This document shows positions 34,434 to 46,413 of a stretch of DNA of 64,000 nt, piece after piece. The DNA is from Macrocybe gigantea. Lineage: Eukaryota; Basidiomycota; Agaricomycetes; Agaricales; Callistosporiaceae. The notes under the pieces were generated by a model. That model was not told the origin of the DNA. It searched no databases and saw only the letters and a program-made list of their open reading frames with translations. The first letter of the stretch is position 1. Every line of letters starts with the position of its first letter. The stretch covers positions 762,371-826,370 of the forward strand of contig SJRY01000236.1 of assembly GCA_011319805.1 (NCBI GenBank), given 5' to 3'. The translations under genes and the position numbers were made by a program.

Positions 34434-36420
34434 ATGAGCAACACCTCCAGTGGATCAGCTCTGGCTGTTGTCCCTGGATCAGGCAGGCGCTCATTGATTT
34501 CTTCATTTCATATTTTCTCTCAAAATGTAGATAGGAAATATGTACATATGGACGTTCTCCTCTCCACTCTTGGAGAGGACTATGATATCTTGTTTTTCCA
34601 AGAGCCTGCTTGGAACCTGCTAAGACAAGCTCTGTCAGTGCATAGCACTGATGGCGAGCCAGTAATTGGAGGTCCCAGTCATCCCAACTGGACTTGTATC
34701 ATCTACCGCTCATCATATGAGGATCCTCCTTGTGTGATGGCATATGTTCACAACTGCTTATATCAGCTGCATCCTTCTCTTAGAGGTGATCTCATTGATA
34801 GTCATGACCTCATGATCATTAGCTTCTCCACTCTGGGAGAGCTACTGTTTCTCACAAATGCCTACTCTGATGCAGATGGGAGTGCTATTCATTTGCTGCA
34901 CGAGTGTGTGGAAAGACCTGATTTTCCCAATCTAACTTATTTGGGGGGGGATTTCAACTGTCACTATGAACTCTGGGATAGAGTCCATACCTCATAGCAT
35001 ATATGAGAAGAGATGTTGTGTAATGCAGCACTTGACCTCAGTCTTGATTGAATGGAGCCATCTAATCATGGCCTGACCTTCACTTCACACAATCCAGAGC
35101 TTCGGCCCTCTGTTATTGATTTGATGTTCATCCCGTCGATGTGGCTGGAACAGCACCGGTCATTTATGATGATCTGAGATTGACATCGGACCACTGTCTG
35201 TTGTCACTCTTCCTTGATATTCTATTACTGGATCTCTCTGATCCACGCCGGACTCTCTCAAAGGACAGCGTGCCTGAGTTTATCTCCGATATTGCTGGCG
35301 ATCTGCTTGGTATGGACTTGGTGCCAATCGAGTCACTAGATGATTTAGAGAGCATTCTTCAGACTCTCTCCAGATCGATTGACCATGCTTAGGATCTCCA
35401 CTCCAAGGAGTGCAAGCTATCGAAGCGGAGCAAAGGCTGGTGGAATCAGCATTGTTCTGAAACTTTGGACACCTTCAGGCAGACCCAGTCTAAGAGTGAC
35501 CATTGCATCTGGCACCGAGCTATTAAAGATGCCAAATGCACCTTCTTTGATCATTGAATCAAAGAAGTTGCTGAAAAGTTGCAATGTTCATGGGATCTAG
35601 CTGCATGGACAAAGCAAAGGCTGCTTCTGGCTTATGAAACCATCTCCTTTTGGGAACAGCCCTGCAACTCTATCAAGTCACTTTGGAATGCGCTCAACAA
35701 ATCTTATAATGCTGCGTCTAACAGACCAGTTAATCTGGATAAGCTTGATAAGCTCAAGCCTCATCCAATTCAGGACTGGATCCCATTCTCTGCTGCAGAA
35801 CTCCGAGAGTCCTTGGAGCCATGTAGCAACACCTCTGCTCCAGGACCAGACCATCTGTCCTGGGGCCATATTAAGCAGCTTGTGAAATTCCCTCACTTGG
35901 CTGATTTCATCCTGAACATTGCTAATGCATGTTTGGAACTGGGCCACTGGCCCTCTTACTTCAAGCAGAGCCTGTCGGTGATTATTCCGAAACCTGGAAA
36001 ACCTGCATATGATACTCCAAAGGCCTTTTGCCCAATTGTGCTTTTGAATACCCTTGGCAAACTCGTTGAGAAAATGCTGGCACGGCATATGCAATACGAA
36101 GTGACTAAATTTGCTGTCTTCGATCTGAAGCAGTTCGGTGGCATCTGGCAGAACTCTACGGAGGATGCTGGTATCTTCTTAACCCATATCATCCAGCAAG
36201 GCTGGCTAAAGGGTCTCAAGACGAGTGTCATCACATTCGATGTAGCTCAATATTTTCCTTCACTCAACCATCGCATGTTGGTAAGGATATTGCGTCATGG
36301 AGGCTTTGCACGTCAAGTGTCAACGTTCTTCGAATCCTACCTCATTGGGTGTAAAACTTCGTATGCCTGGCACAGTGCCATCTCACTGGAGTTTGATGCC
36401 GACATTGGTGTCAGCTAAGG
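34434..36420 (+). pseudogene. LINE A ORF2: endonuclease and reverse transcriptase, broken
   Basis: Endonuclease start MSNTSSGSALAVVPGSG, SQNVDRKYVHMDVLLSTLGE, FFQEPAW and LGGDFNCHYELWD, then a break near 34995 and a one-base deletion near 35130 (relative to the copy at 54280). The reverse transcriptase N-terminal half is intact from 35579 to 36418: SNTSAPGPDHLSW, LSVIIPKPGKPAYDTPKAFC, VLLNTLGKLVEKMLA and FDVAQYFPSLNHRMLV. It stops at TAA 36416-36418, where the family has CAA (glutamine of QGSALSP). The 279-residue piece is identical to the translation of 53000-53839 on the minus strand. Confidence 0.85.
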
Positions 36421-36851
36421 CTCTGCTCTATCTTTTTTTTTTTTTTTTTAAATCAACAATTTATAAAGCAGTGCTCGGTAGTAGTCCACTTGTAAATACA
36501 CAAAGGTACCTACAATAAATACAACTAGTCCGACCAAAACCAGACTGAGGAGATGTACATAGAGGGCACATTAACCCTGTTCTCTCATGCCCGTGCCTGA
36601 GCTGCCTAGGCTTGTGCCCACGCTAACTTGCCCACTTGACCTGCATCCCCCAGCTCCTAAGAGCCGGACATGGTCAATTCCATGTAAAGGGTCCAAAAGG
36701 GCCCATAACAACAGGTGTCGCAGAATCTGCGATATGCAATGAAGCTTGGTGTTCGCTTTCATCAAGCACCCTATTGAATTGATGCTCTAGGTCCCCCAGC
36801 CCGAAGGCTAGCTGCAGTTAGTTCTGTGCAAAGGCCCTGTGAAGAGCCATA
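34936..36851. repeat. Left arm of a 1.9-kb inverted repeat
   Basis: Nearly identical, in reverse orientation, to 52567-54484. The arm includes LINE A ORF2 sequence, the LINE A / LINE B junction with its target duplicate and poly(T), and the 3' end of LINE B. Confidence 0.9.
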
Positions 36852-36881
36852 ACCTGAGTATCCCCTGCTGCGAAGGGGCAG

Positions 36882-38330
36882 TTACCTGCCCTCTGGATCC
36901 AGGATAAAAGCACCTGCTGCCTTATTCGATGTGAGGTACTTAACAAACCAGTAATGCACAAAGGCATCATACTGGCGTTTGGCTGGCCTGTCCCAATTAT
37001 GGCACAAGGTCATAATGTGGATGGAGTCCTCAGAACCCCACCCATAGGAGCACTCATCGCTCTTGACAAAATTGAACCGCGCTCGATACGCATTGATCAG
37101 CGCATGTCTGCATGCGACGCGACAGCAGCGAGCAAATAGCTCGTTGCCTGTTACCAACTTCATGAACCCCGTGCTTTTACGAAGTGGGTGCTCATAGGAT
37201 TCAGGCTTTCCGGCATCGTGAAACCAAAACGTAGAGGTGCCAATATGTTTCTTGACTCCAGAGTCATGGAACCAAGAGGCATGCATTTCATCATCCACCT
37301 CCTTATGGAGTATGTCCATGGTAAACAAGGAATGGAGTCCCTGAGGTATGTCGAGGCCACGTGCAGACTCGTGTGCTTCGACTTGAATAGCCCACTTCCA
37401 AGAGGAGGGGACATGCCAGAATGTGATCTGGTGCAGCTCGGACTGGGCAAACCAAGCCTGCAATAAGGTGCACAGTGCAATAGAATGCGACTGCACAGAG
37501 TGAGGGTTGCAATCGACAATGCGATTGATTGCATTCATCGAGTCGAGGAAGCACACAATGGATGTAGCTCCATCTTGTGTGATAGCCTTTTGGATTGACA
37601 TTCACAATCCAATCAGCTCAGAGTCATCGCTTGTCGCTTTGCTGACAGGCTGACGAGTTTCAAAAACAAGTGTATTGCTTTGGTAAACCTGGGATGAATA
37701 CACTGACTGTCTGACTGTATCTGCTTTCATGGGCGTGGCGCCATCACTACTGGTATATATGCAGTTGGGCTCAAGCTGGCACTCGACAAGTGCCTGTTCG
37801 AGTGATGCATGATAAGCCTTGACAGAGTCTTCGTCTTTGCCAAGAAGCTTATGGATCTCAAGGCAGCTGCTGAACTCGTCAACGAGCCACCTGCCCGGAT
37901 TATTCGCATCTGCGAAATAGTCCGTGGATAAAAAGTTAGGTGGTTTAAGGTCCACCAAATCCTTGAGAGGGGACTTGAGCACATTGTGCTGCCTGTCCGA
38001 GAGAGAGGTCAAATTCTTTGACCTTGAAGGATCACCCCCCACCACAGGTGGGGTGGTTAGAGATCTGAGGGCATGCCTCAGGTTAGAGTTGGCCAGCCGG
38101 GCAGAGGACCCGACTGTCAGACGTTTGATGAATCCGGCGATAGGCTCAACACAGGCCATGGTTTCAGCCGCACCTTCTGGAGTGGTGTGGAACTGACCAT
38201 TGATCCAAATGCATGCCTTATGCTGCATCTGGCATAACTGCTTCAACAGTGTGATATTGCGCATACCGTTGAAGTTCCATAACAAACAGCCATATGTCAC
38301 GATAGGATGCGTGCATGACAGGTAGAGAAT
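36882..38330 (-). CDS. LINE B ORF2, RNase H and C-terminal Cys/His region
   Basis: Continues ORF2 downstream of the reverse transcriptase. RNase H motifs are YTSSDGATP (first aspartate), DDSELIGL (glutamate), CFLDSMNAI (second aspartate) and HVPSSWKWAIQVEAHE (last acidic/His block). A Cys/His-rich end follows, with CSYGWGSEDSIHIMTLCHNW, where LINE D/E copies have CSCGRGPEDSIH. It ends FILDPEGR. A frame change lies between 37602 and 37601 (codon overlap), so ORF2 is not open as a whole in this copy. The domain order endonuclease, reverse transcriptase, RNase H is that of Tad- or I-like LINEs. Confidence 0.82.
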
Positions 38331-40786
38331 GTGCTTCTGTTGAGGGGATAAGCCTCACACAGAATTGCCCAACATCTGGAAAGCCCTGGCAGTGGTCAGC
38401 GCTTTCGTTGCATAGAAACGGACGTGGTCCTTAAAGGATAGGCGCATGTCCAAGAAGAACCCAAGGTATCTCTACACATCTTTGGGCTGCAAGGCAGTGT
38501 TGCCCGTGAACGGGGCAAAATCCAAATCAATAGAAGGACAGGGATTCTTACTATTGTGCGAGAAGTGCTGCAGTTCAGTTTTGTTATGTTCGACAACAAG
38601 ACCGAAGTCTGTAAAGAGGTTGTGCACAGATACGTACGCCCTCTGAAGTTTTGGAACATTATCCAGGATGGATTTGGACTGGGCGATAATCAGCCCATCA
38701 TCTACAAATGACATGATGGTTGGCATATTGTCAACCTTCTGGTATATTTTCAATACTGGTGCCAGGTACAAGGCTGACAGTACTGGAGATAGAGCAGAGC
38801 CTTGGCCGACACCAACATCGGCATCAAACTCTGGTGAGATGGTACTATGCCAAGCATATGAAGTTTTATGCCTGATGAGGTAGGACTCGAAGAACTTAGA
38901 CACTTGACATGCGAAGCCTCCGTGTTGAAGTATCCTCACCAACATCCGATGGTTGAGAGAGGAAAAATATTGAGCAACATCGAAAGCAATGATGCTCGTC
39001 TTGAGACCCTTTAGCCAGCCTTGCCAGATAATATGGATGAGGAAGACACCAGCATCCTCCGTAGAGTTCTGCCGAATGCCACCAAACTGCTTCAGATCGA
39101 AGACAGCATATTTGGTTGTTTCGTATTGCATACGTCGCACCAGCATTTTTTCGACAAGTTTGCCGAGGGTGTTCAAAAGCACAATTGGACAAAAGGCTTT
39201 TGGGGTGTCATATGCAGGTTTGCCAGATTTTGGAATAATCACCGACAGGCTCTGCTTGAAGTAGGAGGGCCAGTGGCCCAATTCCAAACATGCATTAGCA
39301 ATGTTCAAGATGAAATTGGCCAGGTGAGGGAATTTCACAAGCTGCTTAACATGGCCCCAGGACAGATGATCTGGTCCTGGAGCAGAGGTATTGCTGCATG
39401 GCTCCAAGGACTCTCGGAGTTCTGCAGCAGAGAATGGGATCCAGTCCCAAATTGGATGAGGCTCGAGCTCATCGAGCTTATCCAGATTAACTGGCCTGTC
39501 AGATGCAGCATTATAGGATTTGTCGAGCGCATTCCAAAGCGAGTCAATGGAATTGCAAGGTTGCCCCTGAAAGGAGATAGCCTCGTAGGCCGGCAGCAGC
39601 CTTTGCTTCATCCATGCAGCTAAATTCTATGGACATCACGACTTTTCCGCAACCTCCTTGATTTGCTGATCAAAGAAGGTATGCTTGGCATCTTTAATAG
39701 CTCAGCACCAGATGCAATGGTCCTCTTTAGACCGGGTCTGCCTGAAGGTATCCAAAGTTTCAGAACAATGCTGATTCCACCAGCCTTTGCTCCACTTCGA
39801 TAGCTTGCACTCCTTAGAGTGGAGATCCCAAGCATGGTCAATCGATCTGGAGAGAGTCTGAAGAATGCTCTCTAAATCATCTGGTGACTCGATTGGCACC
39901 AAGTCCATACCGAGCAGATCGCCAGCAATGTCAGAGATAAACTCAGGCATGCTGTCCTTTGAAAGAGTCCAGCGTGGATCAGAGAGGTCCAGCAGCAGAA
40001 TGTCTAAGGAGAGCGACAACGGGCAATGGTCTGAAGTCAGTCTCAGGTCGTTATGAACAGCTGGTGCTACCCCCACCACATCAACAGGGGTGAACATCAA
40101 ATCAATAACTGAGGGCCGTAGCTCCATGTTATGTGAGATGAAGGTCAGGCCATGATTAGATGGCTCTACCCAGTCGAGACCAAGGTCGAGTGCTGCATTA
40201 CACAACATCTCTTCTCGTATATGCTGTGAAGTATGTACTCCATCCAGAGTTCATAATGACAATTGAAGTCCTCTCCTAAATAAGATAGGTTGGGAAAGTC
40301 AGGTTTTTCAGCACAATCATGTAGCAAGTGAATAGCACTTCCATCTACATCAGAGTAGGCGTTTGCAAGGAATAGAGGCTCCCCCAGAGTGGAGAAGCTA
40401 ACAATCATCAGGTCGTGACTATCGACAAGATCACGTTGAAGGAATGGATGCAACCGATGTAAACAGTTGTGGACGTATGCCATCACACGAGGTGGATCCT
40501 CGTATGATGAGCAGCGAACAATGCAAGTCCAGTCAGGATGACTGGGACCTCCAATTACTGGCTTGTTATCAGTGCTATGCGCTGATGGGGCTTGTCATAG
40601 CAGGTTCCAAGCAGGCTCTTGGAAGAACAAAATATCATAGTCCTCTCCAAGAGTGGAGAGGAGAACATCCATATGTACATATTTCCTATTTACATTTTGA
40701 GAGAAAATACAAAATGAAGAAATCAAAGAGCGTCCGCCCGACCCAGGGACAACAGCCAGGGCTGATCCACTAGAGGTGTCACTCAT
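38331..40786 (-). CDS. LINE B ORF2, endonuclease and reverse transcriptase
   Basis: Begins MSDTSSGSALAVVPGSGGRS at 40786. The endonuclease pieces include FSQNVNRKYVHMDVL, FFQEPAWNLL, LGEDFNCHYELW and a final TSDHCPLSLSLD. A frame break separates them from the reverse transcriptase, open from 39611 to 38472: SNTSAPGPDHLSWGH, SVIIPKSGKPAYDTPKAFC, GQGSALSPVLSALYLAPVLK and the catalytic SFVDDGLIIAQSKS. The catalytic tetrapeptide is FVDD, not the usual Y/FADD. LINE A (44260) has the same, so it is a family trait. Indels rather than many stops break the frame. Confidence 0.83.
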
Positions 40787-40904
40787 GATGTGTTGGCCTC
40801 CACATTACACTGCGGGGAGGCATTAGAATGTTTGGGACTTGACTGTGTTCGATCACATACCAGCTGATAGTGTTGTTTGATCCACTTGGGATCACAGGGC
40901 TGGT

Positions 40905-40975
40905 TGGCATAGCAGTAAACGTGAGTCAGGTAGTCCTGTGGCTGTGGCAAGCCACGAAGCCATGGGTTCTAGTCC
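40905..40975 (+). promoter_or_regulatory. Predicted internal pol III promoter (A and B boxes)
   Basis: TGGCATAGCAGT (40905-40916) resembles the A box and GGTTCTAGTCC (40965-40975) resembles the B box, ten of eleven bases. Spacing of about 50 bp fits a tRNA with a long variable arm. The A box begins ten bases from the insert start, as in tRNA genes. Confidence 0.65.
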
Positions 40976-41780
40976 TGGAGGTAGCATCTTCAGGTTTGCA
41001 TTCAGAAGTGTCCGGAGCTGGTTCCACGTGACACAGGCAGGAAGTATCACGACCCTGTGACAGTTGTTCCCATGAGGGAGGTGACTTGGTCATGTGACTA
41101 AGCAGCTGGCATGTGACATAAGCTGGGTTATGCATCACACATGTGACTTACCCCACTATGTGGGTCAAGTGTCACATGACCCTAACTCATGTGCTTGCAT
41201 GTGATCCCTGATCTAAAAGTGTAGGGGCCGAAAGGATAAGGGACTATACCGGGAATTGGGCTGATAACCACCCAATGGCGTTTGAGCCAACAGAGCACCC
41301 GGTACCATGTGAGCCGCCTGAAGTAGCGGTCCACGGAGGTTAGTCATGGTGCAGTATGCTTCAGCAGAAGTATATCCAGACCCATTCAGCTAAGGGCTTC
41401 CCCTATGGGAACCTGTCATGGGAGGACCATGGACCTTGCTGTGATATCAGATGCCAGTCTGGCAGGCACATGGCAAGACAGAGACCTTGGACAGATGGGG
41501 ATCTGTGCCCTAAGGGGCATCAGCGAACCATCTGCCAGGGGATGGGAAGGCAGGACTGGAGGTCACGCCCTAGACACCACTGGGCCATAGCAAGGCTGGA
41601 CAGTCTCCAGTCCTTGGCTTGAGAGACCTAACTCCTCTGTTGGTGGCCCTGGGATAATACACCCAGGTTGCCGCTTAAGTTGAATCCGAAGTGCGAACTC
41701 CTGGGTTCCGTGGGACTCTGGGGACCCCAGTGTGTAGGTGAAAGTCCATGCTGACCTACTTGGCAGGCTTAAACAGTTCC

Positions 41781-42052
41781 CCTTGGTGTGGATGGCCTTG
41801 GGGTGCAAGTGTCGGACAAAAAGCCTTAATCTGGCAGACCGCAGCTGAGTAAGATGGTACCATCCCTGAGTCCACACCCAACTTTGGGGAGGCCTCGGCC
41901 GTTGGCAAGGAGGGGTCTGCAGACCAAATAGGAAGGGTGTACGCCCGATGGATGCACACTGGACCCATGTAAGGAGTCCTAGGTTAAGGGTTTCCCTGGG
42001 CGTGGATGGCCCTAGGGTAAAAGTGCTGGACAATAGCCTTAATCTGGCAGAC
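41781..42052 (+). repeat. Internal repeat in the SINE-like element
   Basis: A block of about 60 bp containing GTGGATGGCC, a GG(T)G/AAAGTG stretch and AGCCTTAATCTGGCAGACC occurs near 41785-41840 and again near 42000-42052, about 210 bp apart. Confidence 0.75.
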
Positions 42053-42183
42053 CCACCTAGGTAGCAGCCTCTCCCGCAAGGGGGGGGCTAAACATTGTGG
42101 TTGGATCGGACTAGTCGTATTTATAGTAGGTACCATTGTGTATTTACGAGTGGACTGCCACTGGGCACCACTATATAAATTGT

Positions 42184-42213
<30 letters not shown>

Positions 42214-42214
<1 letters not shown>

Positions 42215-43978
42215 TCCACTCAGGATCAAAACAGTTCTTCCAGAAGGCACACTTCCGGTCATCAGTGGAGTGGTCTTTGCCGCAGCTAAGACACTTTGGG
42301 GCATGTGGGCAGGGTTGGCCTGCCAGAGTTGCCTCACGAGGAGGGTTGGCCTTGGGTCTTGCCTTGCAGCAGGACACAAGTGTGCAGTGGTACTCCTTTT
42401 TGTAGGACTCCCCACAGATCGGGCAGTGGAGGGATTGCTGGTTACACTTTAGGGTGGAGTGTCCCCAGCGCCGACAACGTTTGCAGAGAGGGACTCCCGG
42501 TGATGAGAGGGTGGCATGGAACCGGCATCGCCAGTTCCGGACCATAACGGTGCAGTTGTCCAGAGCTTTAATGTTCTGGCCAGTGGACATATCTTCAATA
42601 TTGAACCAAACGGTCACAGTATCCAAATTCTTGGAGTTGCGCATGATGCGAGGAACTCCAACAAGGGTGATGAGGTCCGAGAATGAAGAGTCCCGGAGAA
42701 TCTTGTATGCTTGCTGGGCAGTGATGACACTTCTGTCGGCGTTGAAGTATGGTACATCGCGCAGTTTCACATAGCAAACGCTCATAGGAATAGCGAGCTT
42801 GATAGTAGAACCAGCCGGAGCACACCGGAGGGCAGCCTCATGCAGAATGCCAAGGTCCTTAGGTGATGCTACCTTCATCAGCAAGCACGAAAATGAGGAG
42901 GCAGAGTGGTCCTGGATGGATTCGCATCAAATCCAGGATTTGCCAGTAGTCAGCCCTCAATGGAAGGCAGAGAGAAGAGTCCCAGCAGCAACAGACACAT
43001 TGTCTGCTGGGAAAGTAAAGGACATCCTGACATTACATCAGGATGGGCCATGGGAGGTGGACTTTGCCTTCTTCTTGGGCAGTCCAGAAGACTCCCCAGT
43101 CACTTCCTTTTGCAAGGAGATGATCTTCTCCACGGGGAGGTGCAGAAATGTCTTTGCCAAAGCTATGATGGCTTTGGCAGGAGTGTTGGCTGGTTGGGCC
43201 AAGGCTTGCACATATGAGCGCTTGCCAGCAGCAGGGCAAGTAGCCCTATTGACAGGGGGGTGGACCACAACCCGGAGTTCAGGAGCAGAACCGCAGTTGC
43301 AGTGGAGGAGGGCAGTTCAGGTTCTGAGGTGGTCTCGGAGGGTGAGCACCCATGTTCAAGCGAGAGTCTTCTAGACGTACAGTGCCAGAAGGCAAGGTGT
43401 GCGGGTTGGCAAAACGAGTTGCCTTTCTACGAGAGGGGAGGTGGGCATTGACAATTTCTTGCAAACGCCTTCCTAGGGGGTGCTGGGGCCCGTCAAGCCT
43501 AGAGACAGAAAACATATTGACATCACCTGCACTGCTGACCAAAGTTGTAATGCCCTCAGCAATAGCATATTGATATCCCACTGGGATAGAGACAGAAGAT
43601 GAGCCGACCTTTAAGATCCAAGCCTTGAGGGCAGTGAGAGATTCGGCTGTGGCCTTAGCTTCACTGTGAAGGAACTGATCCCCTTCGGGGAAGATCACGA
43701 TGCTGATGGCGTTGTCATTGTATGCTGCCTCAGTGGACAGAATAGATGGAGAGGGGGGAGCAGAGGGTATGGTGGGCCCTCCTGTATTAGAGGGGTTGGT
43801 GTTGTCGGTATCCATGAGACCATCGCCACCTTGGAAGAGCAGGCTTGCATTCTCCGACGGGGGAGGAGGAGCGGGGAACAGGATGGGCCAGCAAAGGGCT
43901 GTCCAGGGTGCGGGTTGAGCAGTGCATGGCCGCTGCCGCCAATAATATTGAGCGGGTCATCGCTCATAGAAAAACTCT
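42214..43978 (-). pseudogene. LINE B ORF1 (three zinc knuckles), frameshifted
   Basis: Starts with an ATG near 43967 (MSDDPLNIIGGSGHALLN). The frame slips near 43880, where the run GTTCCCCGCTCC has four Cs and LINE A is in frame. It continues as DTDNTNPSNTGGPTIPS to 43279, where CGA in LINE A is TGA here. The C-terminal part (42884-42230) carries KRCRRWGHSTLKC, CPICGESYKKEYHC and CLSCGKDHSTDDRKC, three knuckles for RNA binding. It ends where the SINE-like element entered. Confidence 0.82.
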
Positions 43979-44161
43979 GGTAGGTCAGTTGATTTTCAGC
44001 CGATTTTTGCAATATGAAAGATGAAGGTGTTCAAGAGTATGTAGAACTCGGGTCTGCAACTTGATATGAGATCTGCCCAGTCGATGATGGTGTAGAGTGA
44101 TAGAGGCAATGACAGTGAGTTGTTTACACTTGTTTACAAATGGGCATTGCGGAAAGAGGTG

Positions 44162-46056
44162 AGGCTCTGCTCTATCACCTGTACTGTTGGCCTTGTATTT
44201 GGCACCAGTACTGAAAATATACCAGAAGGTTGGTGATATGCTGACTATCATGTCATTTGTGGATGATGGGCTGATTATCGCTCAGTCCAAATCCATTCCA
44301 GATAATGTTCCGAAGCTCCAGAGGGCGTACATGTCAGTGCACAACCTCTTCACAGACTTTAGTCTTGTTGTCAAGCACAACAAAACTGAACTGCAGCACT
44401 TTTCACACAATAGTAAGGACTCTCGCCCTTCTATTGACTTAGGGTTTGCCCGTTTCATGGGTAATACTCCCTTATGGCCCAAGGATGTCTGGAGATACCT
44501 TGGTTTTTTCTTGGACATGTGCCTTTCCTTCAAGGAACACATCCATTTCTATGCAACGAAGGCACTGACTACTGCCAGAGCATTTCAGATGTTGGGCAAC
44601 TCTGTTCGGGGCTTATCCCCCCAACAGAAATGTATTCTCTACCTGTCATGCACACATCCTATCGTGATGTATAGCTGTTTACTCTGGAACTTCAATGGTA
44701 TGCACAATGTCGCACTGATGAAGCAGCTATGCCAGATGCAGCACAAGGCATGCATCTGGATTAATGGTCAGTTCCACACCACACCGGAGGGTGCAGCTGA
44801 AATGATGGCCTGTATCGAGCCCATTGCTGGATTCATCAAACAGTTGAAAGTCAGGTCCTCTGCCTGTCCTGCTAATTCCAATCTAAGACATGCCCTCAGG
44901 TCTCTAACTATCCTGCCACAGGCAGGGGGTGATCCTTCGAGGTCAAAAAACTTAACCTCTTTATCAGACAGGCAGCGCAGCGCACTCAAGTCCCTCCTCA
45001 AGGACTTGGTGGACCTTAAACCACCAAACTTTTTATCCATGGATTACTTTGCAGATGCAAATAATTCGGGCAGGTGGCTTGTTGATGAATTCAACAGTTG
45101 CCTTGAGATCTATAAGCTGCTTGGCAGAGATGAAGACTCTGTCAAGGCTTATTGTGCATTGCTTGAACAGGTGCTTGCTGAGTGCCACCTTGAGCCCAAT
45201 TGTATATATACCAGTAGTGATGGCACTGTGCCCATGAAAGCAGATACACTCAGACAGTCAGTCTATTTGTCTCAGGTCTACCAAGGCAATACACTTGTTT
45301 TTGAAACTTGTCAGCCTGTCGGCAAAGCAACAAGTGATGACTCCGAGCTGATTGGATTGCATATGTCAATTCAAAAGGCTATCACACAGGATGGAGCTAT
45401 ATCCATTGTGTGCTTCCTTGACTCAATGAATGCTATTAACCGCATTATCGATTGCAACCCCCACTCTGCACAATCGCACCATTCTGGCACGTCCCCTTCC
45501 AATGGAAGTGGGCTATTCAGGTTGAAGCACACAATGCTGCTTGTGAGCTCAATGTTCCTCTGGGGCTTTGTCTCCTCTATACCACAGATGCACTCCAGAA
45601 GGAGGTGGATGACGACATGCATACCTCTTGGTTCCATGACTCTGCAATCAAGAAATATATTGGCACCTCTATATTTTGATTCCACGATGCAGGAAAGCCA
45701 GAGTCCTATGAGTGCCCCCTCCATAAAAGAATGGGCTTCATGAAGTTGGTGACAGGCAATGAGCTATTTGCTCATTGCTGTCATGTCGCATGTGGACATG
45801 TGCCAATCAATGCATATCGAGCACGGTTCAACTTTGTCGAGAGCAATAAATGCTCCTGTGGATGAGGGCCTGAAGACCTTGTCCATGTCATGACCCTGTG
45901 CCATAATTGGGACAGGCCAGCCGAATGCCAGTATGATGCCTTTATGTGTTACTGGTTTGTTAAGTACCTCACATCGAATAAGGCAGCAGGTGCTTTTATC
46001 CTGGATCCAGGGGGCAGGTAACTGCCTCTTCACAGCAGGGGATACTCGGGTTATGG
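44162..46056 (+). mobile_element. LINE A, continuation
   Basis: Resumes after the target duplicate. It carries the last part of the reverse transcriptase and the RNase H region and breaks at 46056, where the young chromovirus inserted (target duplicate TATGG). Confidence 0.88.
44187..45743 (+). pseudogene. LINE A ORF2, end of reverse transcriptase and RNase H
   Basis: A 518-codon open stretch: SFVDDGLIIAQSKSI at the reverse transcriptase active site, SFKEHIHFYATKALTTARAF and LSPQQKCILYLSCTHPIVMY in the thumb, then YTSSDGTVPMKAD, DDSELIGLHM and CFLDSMNAINR of RNase H. Near 45470 a deletion removes part of the block between NPHSAQSH and HVP and shifts the frame, so the remaining residues to 45743 are out of frame. 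The Cys/His end is seen in another frame at 45835-45900. Confidence 0.8.
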
Positions 46057-46376
46057 TGTTAGGCTAGACGAATCTCAGAAGGACTCAGGCAGACTAAGTG
46101 TGAGAGTGGTCTTGAGATGATGGCAAAAGGAATATTAAGCCTAGCGCTACTGGTACATCTGGGAGTCCTTATATACATTACAGTACTCGAGCACGGACCA
46201 TGGGCTGTGCAATGCTGTGGACTGCGGATGAGTAAGACTGGAAGGAGATGACTCAGGATGACTAGGGAAGTGGGATGACTCGATAGCTGCGTGCTGCGCA
46301 GCATGACGGGGGAGATAAGGAATGTGGGAAAGATAAGATAAGAAAATGAATGGTCCTTTGGGTGATGTCTGTAACA
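46057..46376 (-). repeat. 3' LTR of the young chromovirus
   Basis: TGTTAGGCTAGACG to GTAACA when read on the + strand. Nearly identical to 52247-52566. Confidence 0.95.
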
Positions 46377-46391
46377 TCACCCTCTCTGTAG
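46377..46391 (-). other. Polypurine tract
   Basis: Read on the minus strand, CTACAGAGAGGGTGA lies directly before the 3' LTR, the position of the plus-strand primer in LTR elements. Confidence 0.7.
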
Positions 46392-46413
46392 ATTCGCGTC
46401 CTCGTGAAAAACC

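Larger units (their letters stand above)
32391..36432 (+). mobile_element. LINE A, 5' part (Tad-like family)
   Basis: Starts CACCTCTTTCCGCAATG, the same first base as LINE B, so the 5' end is probably complete. It carries the leader, ORF1 and the first two thirds of ORF2. At 36432 it is interrupted by LINE B, flanked by the 15-bp duplicate AGGCTCTGCTCTATC (36418-36432 and 44162-44176). The same element resumes at 44162. Confidence 0.9.
40895..42213 (+). mobile_element. tRNA-derived SINE-like element sharing the LINE 3' tail
   Basis: About 1.3 kb inserted in the ORF1/ORF2 boundary of LINE B. Flanks are ATCCACTTGGGATCA (40880-40894) and ATCCACTCAGGATCA (42214-42228), a 15-bp duplicate with two changes. 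The 5' end has pol III-like A and B boxes. The 3' end, about 42108-42190, matches the LINE 3' terminus (GGACTAGTCGTATTTATAG ... TATAAATTGTTGATTT) and ends in poly(A). No protein is encoded. The body contains an internal repeat. It is much longer than typical SINEs. Confidence 0.8.
36433..44161 (-). mobile_element. LINE B, full length, inserted in LINE A
   Basis: The minus-strand element runs from CACCTCTTTCC at 44161 to a poly(A) tail, seen as poly(T) at 36433-36449. It is flanked by the perfect 15-bp duplicate AGGCTCTGCTCTATC. It is about 6.4 kb after removing the SINE-like insert at 40895-42213. This fixes the family's ends and shows poly(A)-tailed target-primed insertion. Confidence 0.93.

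Noticed and set aside
40905..40975. A genuine tRNA gene
   Set aside because: Boxes are present but no closed cloverleaf or acceptor pairing could be seen, and the sequence continues into a poly(A)-tailed insert with target duplicates.
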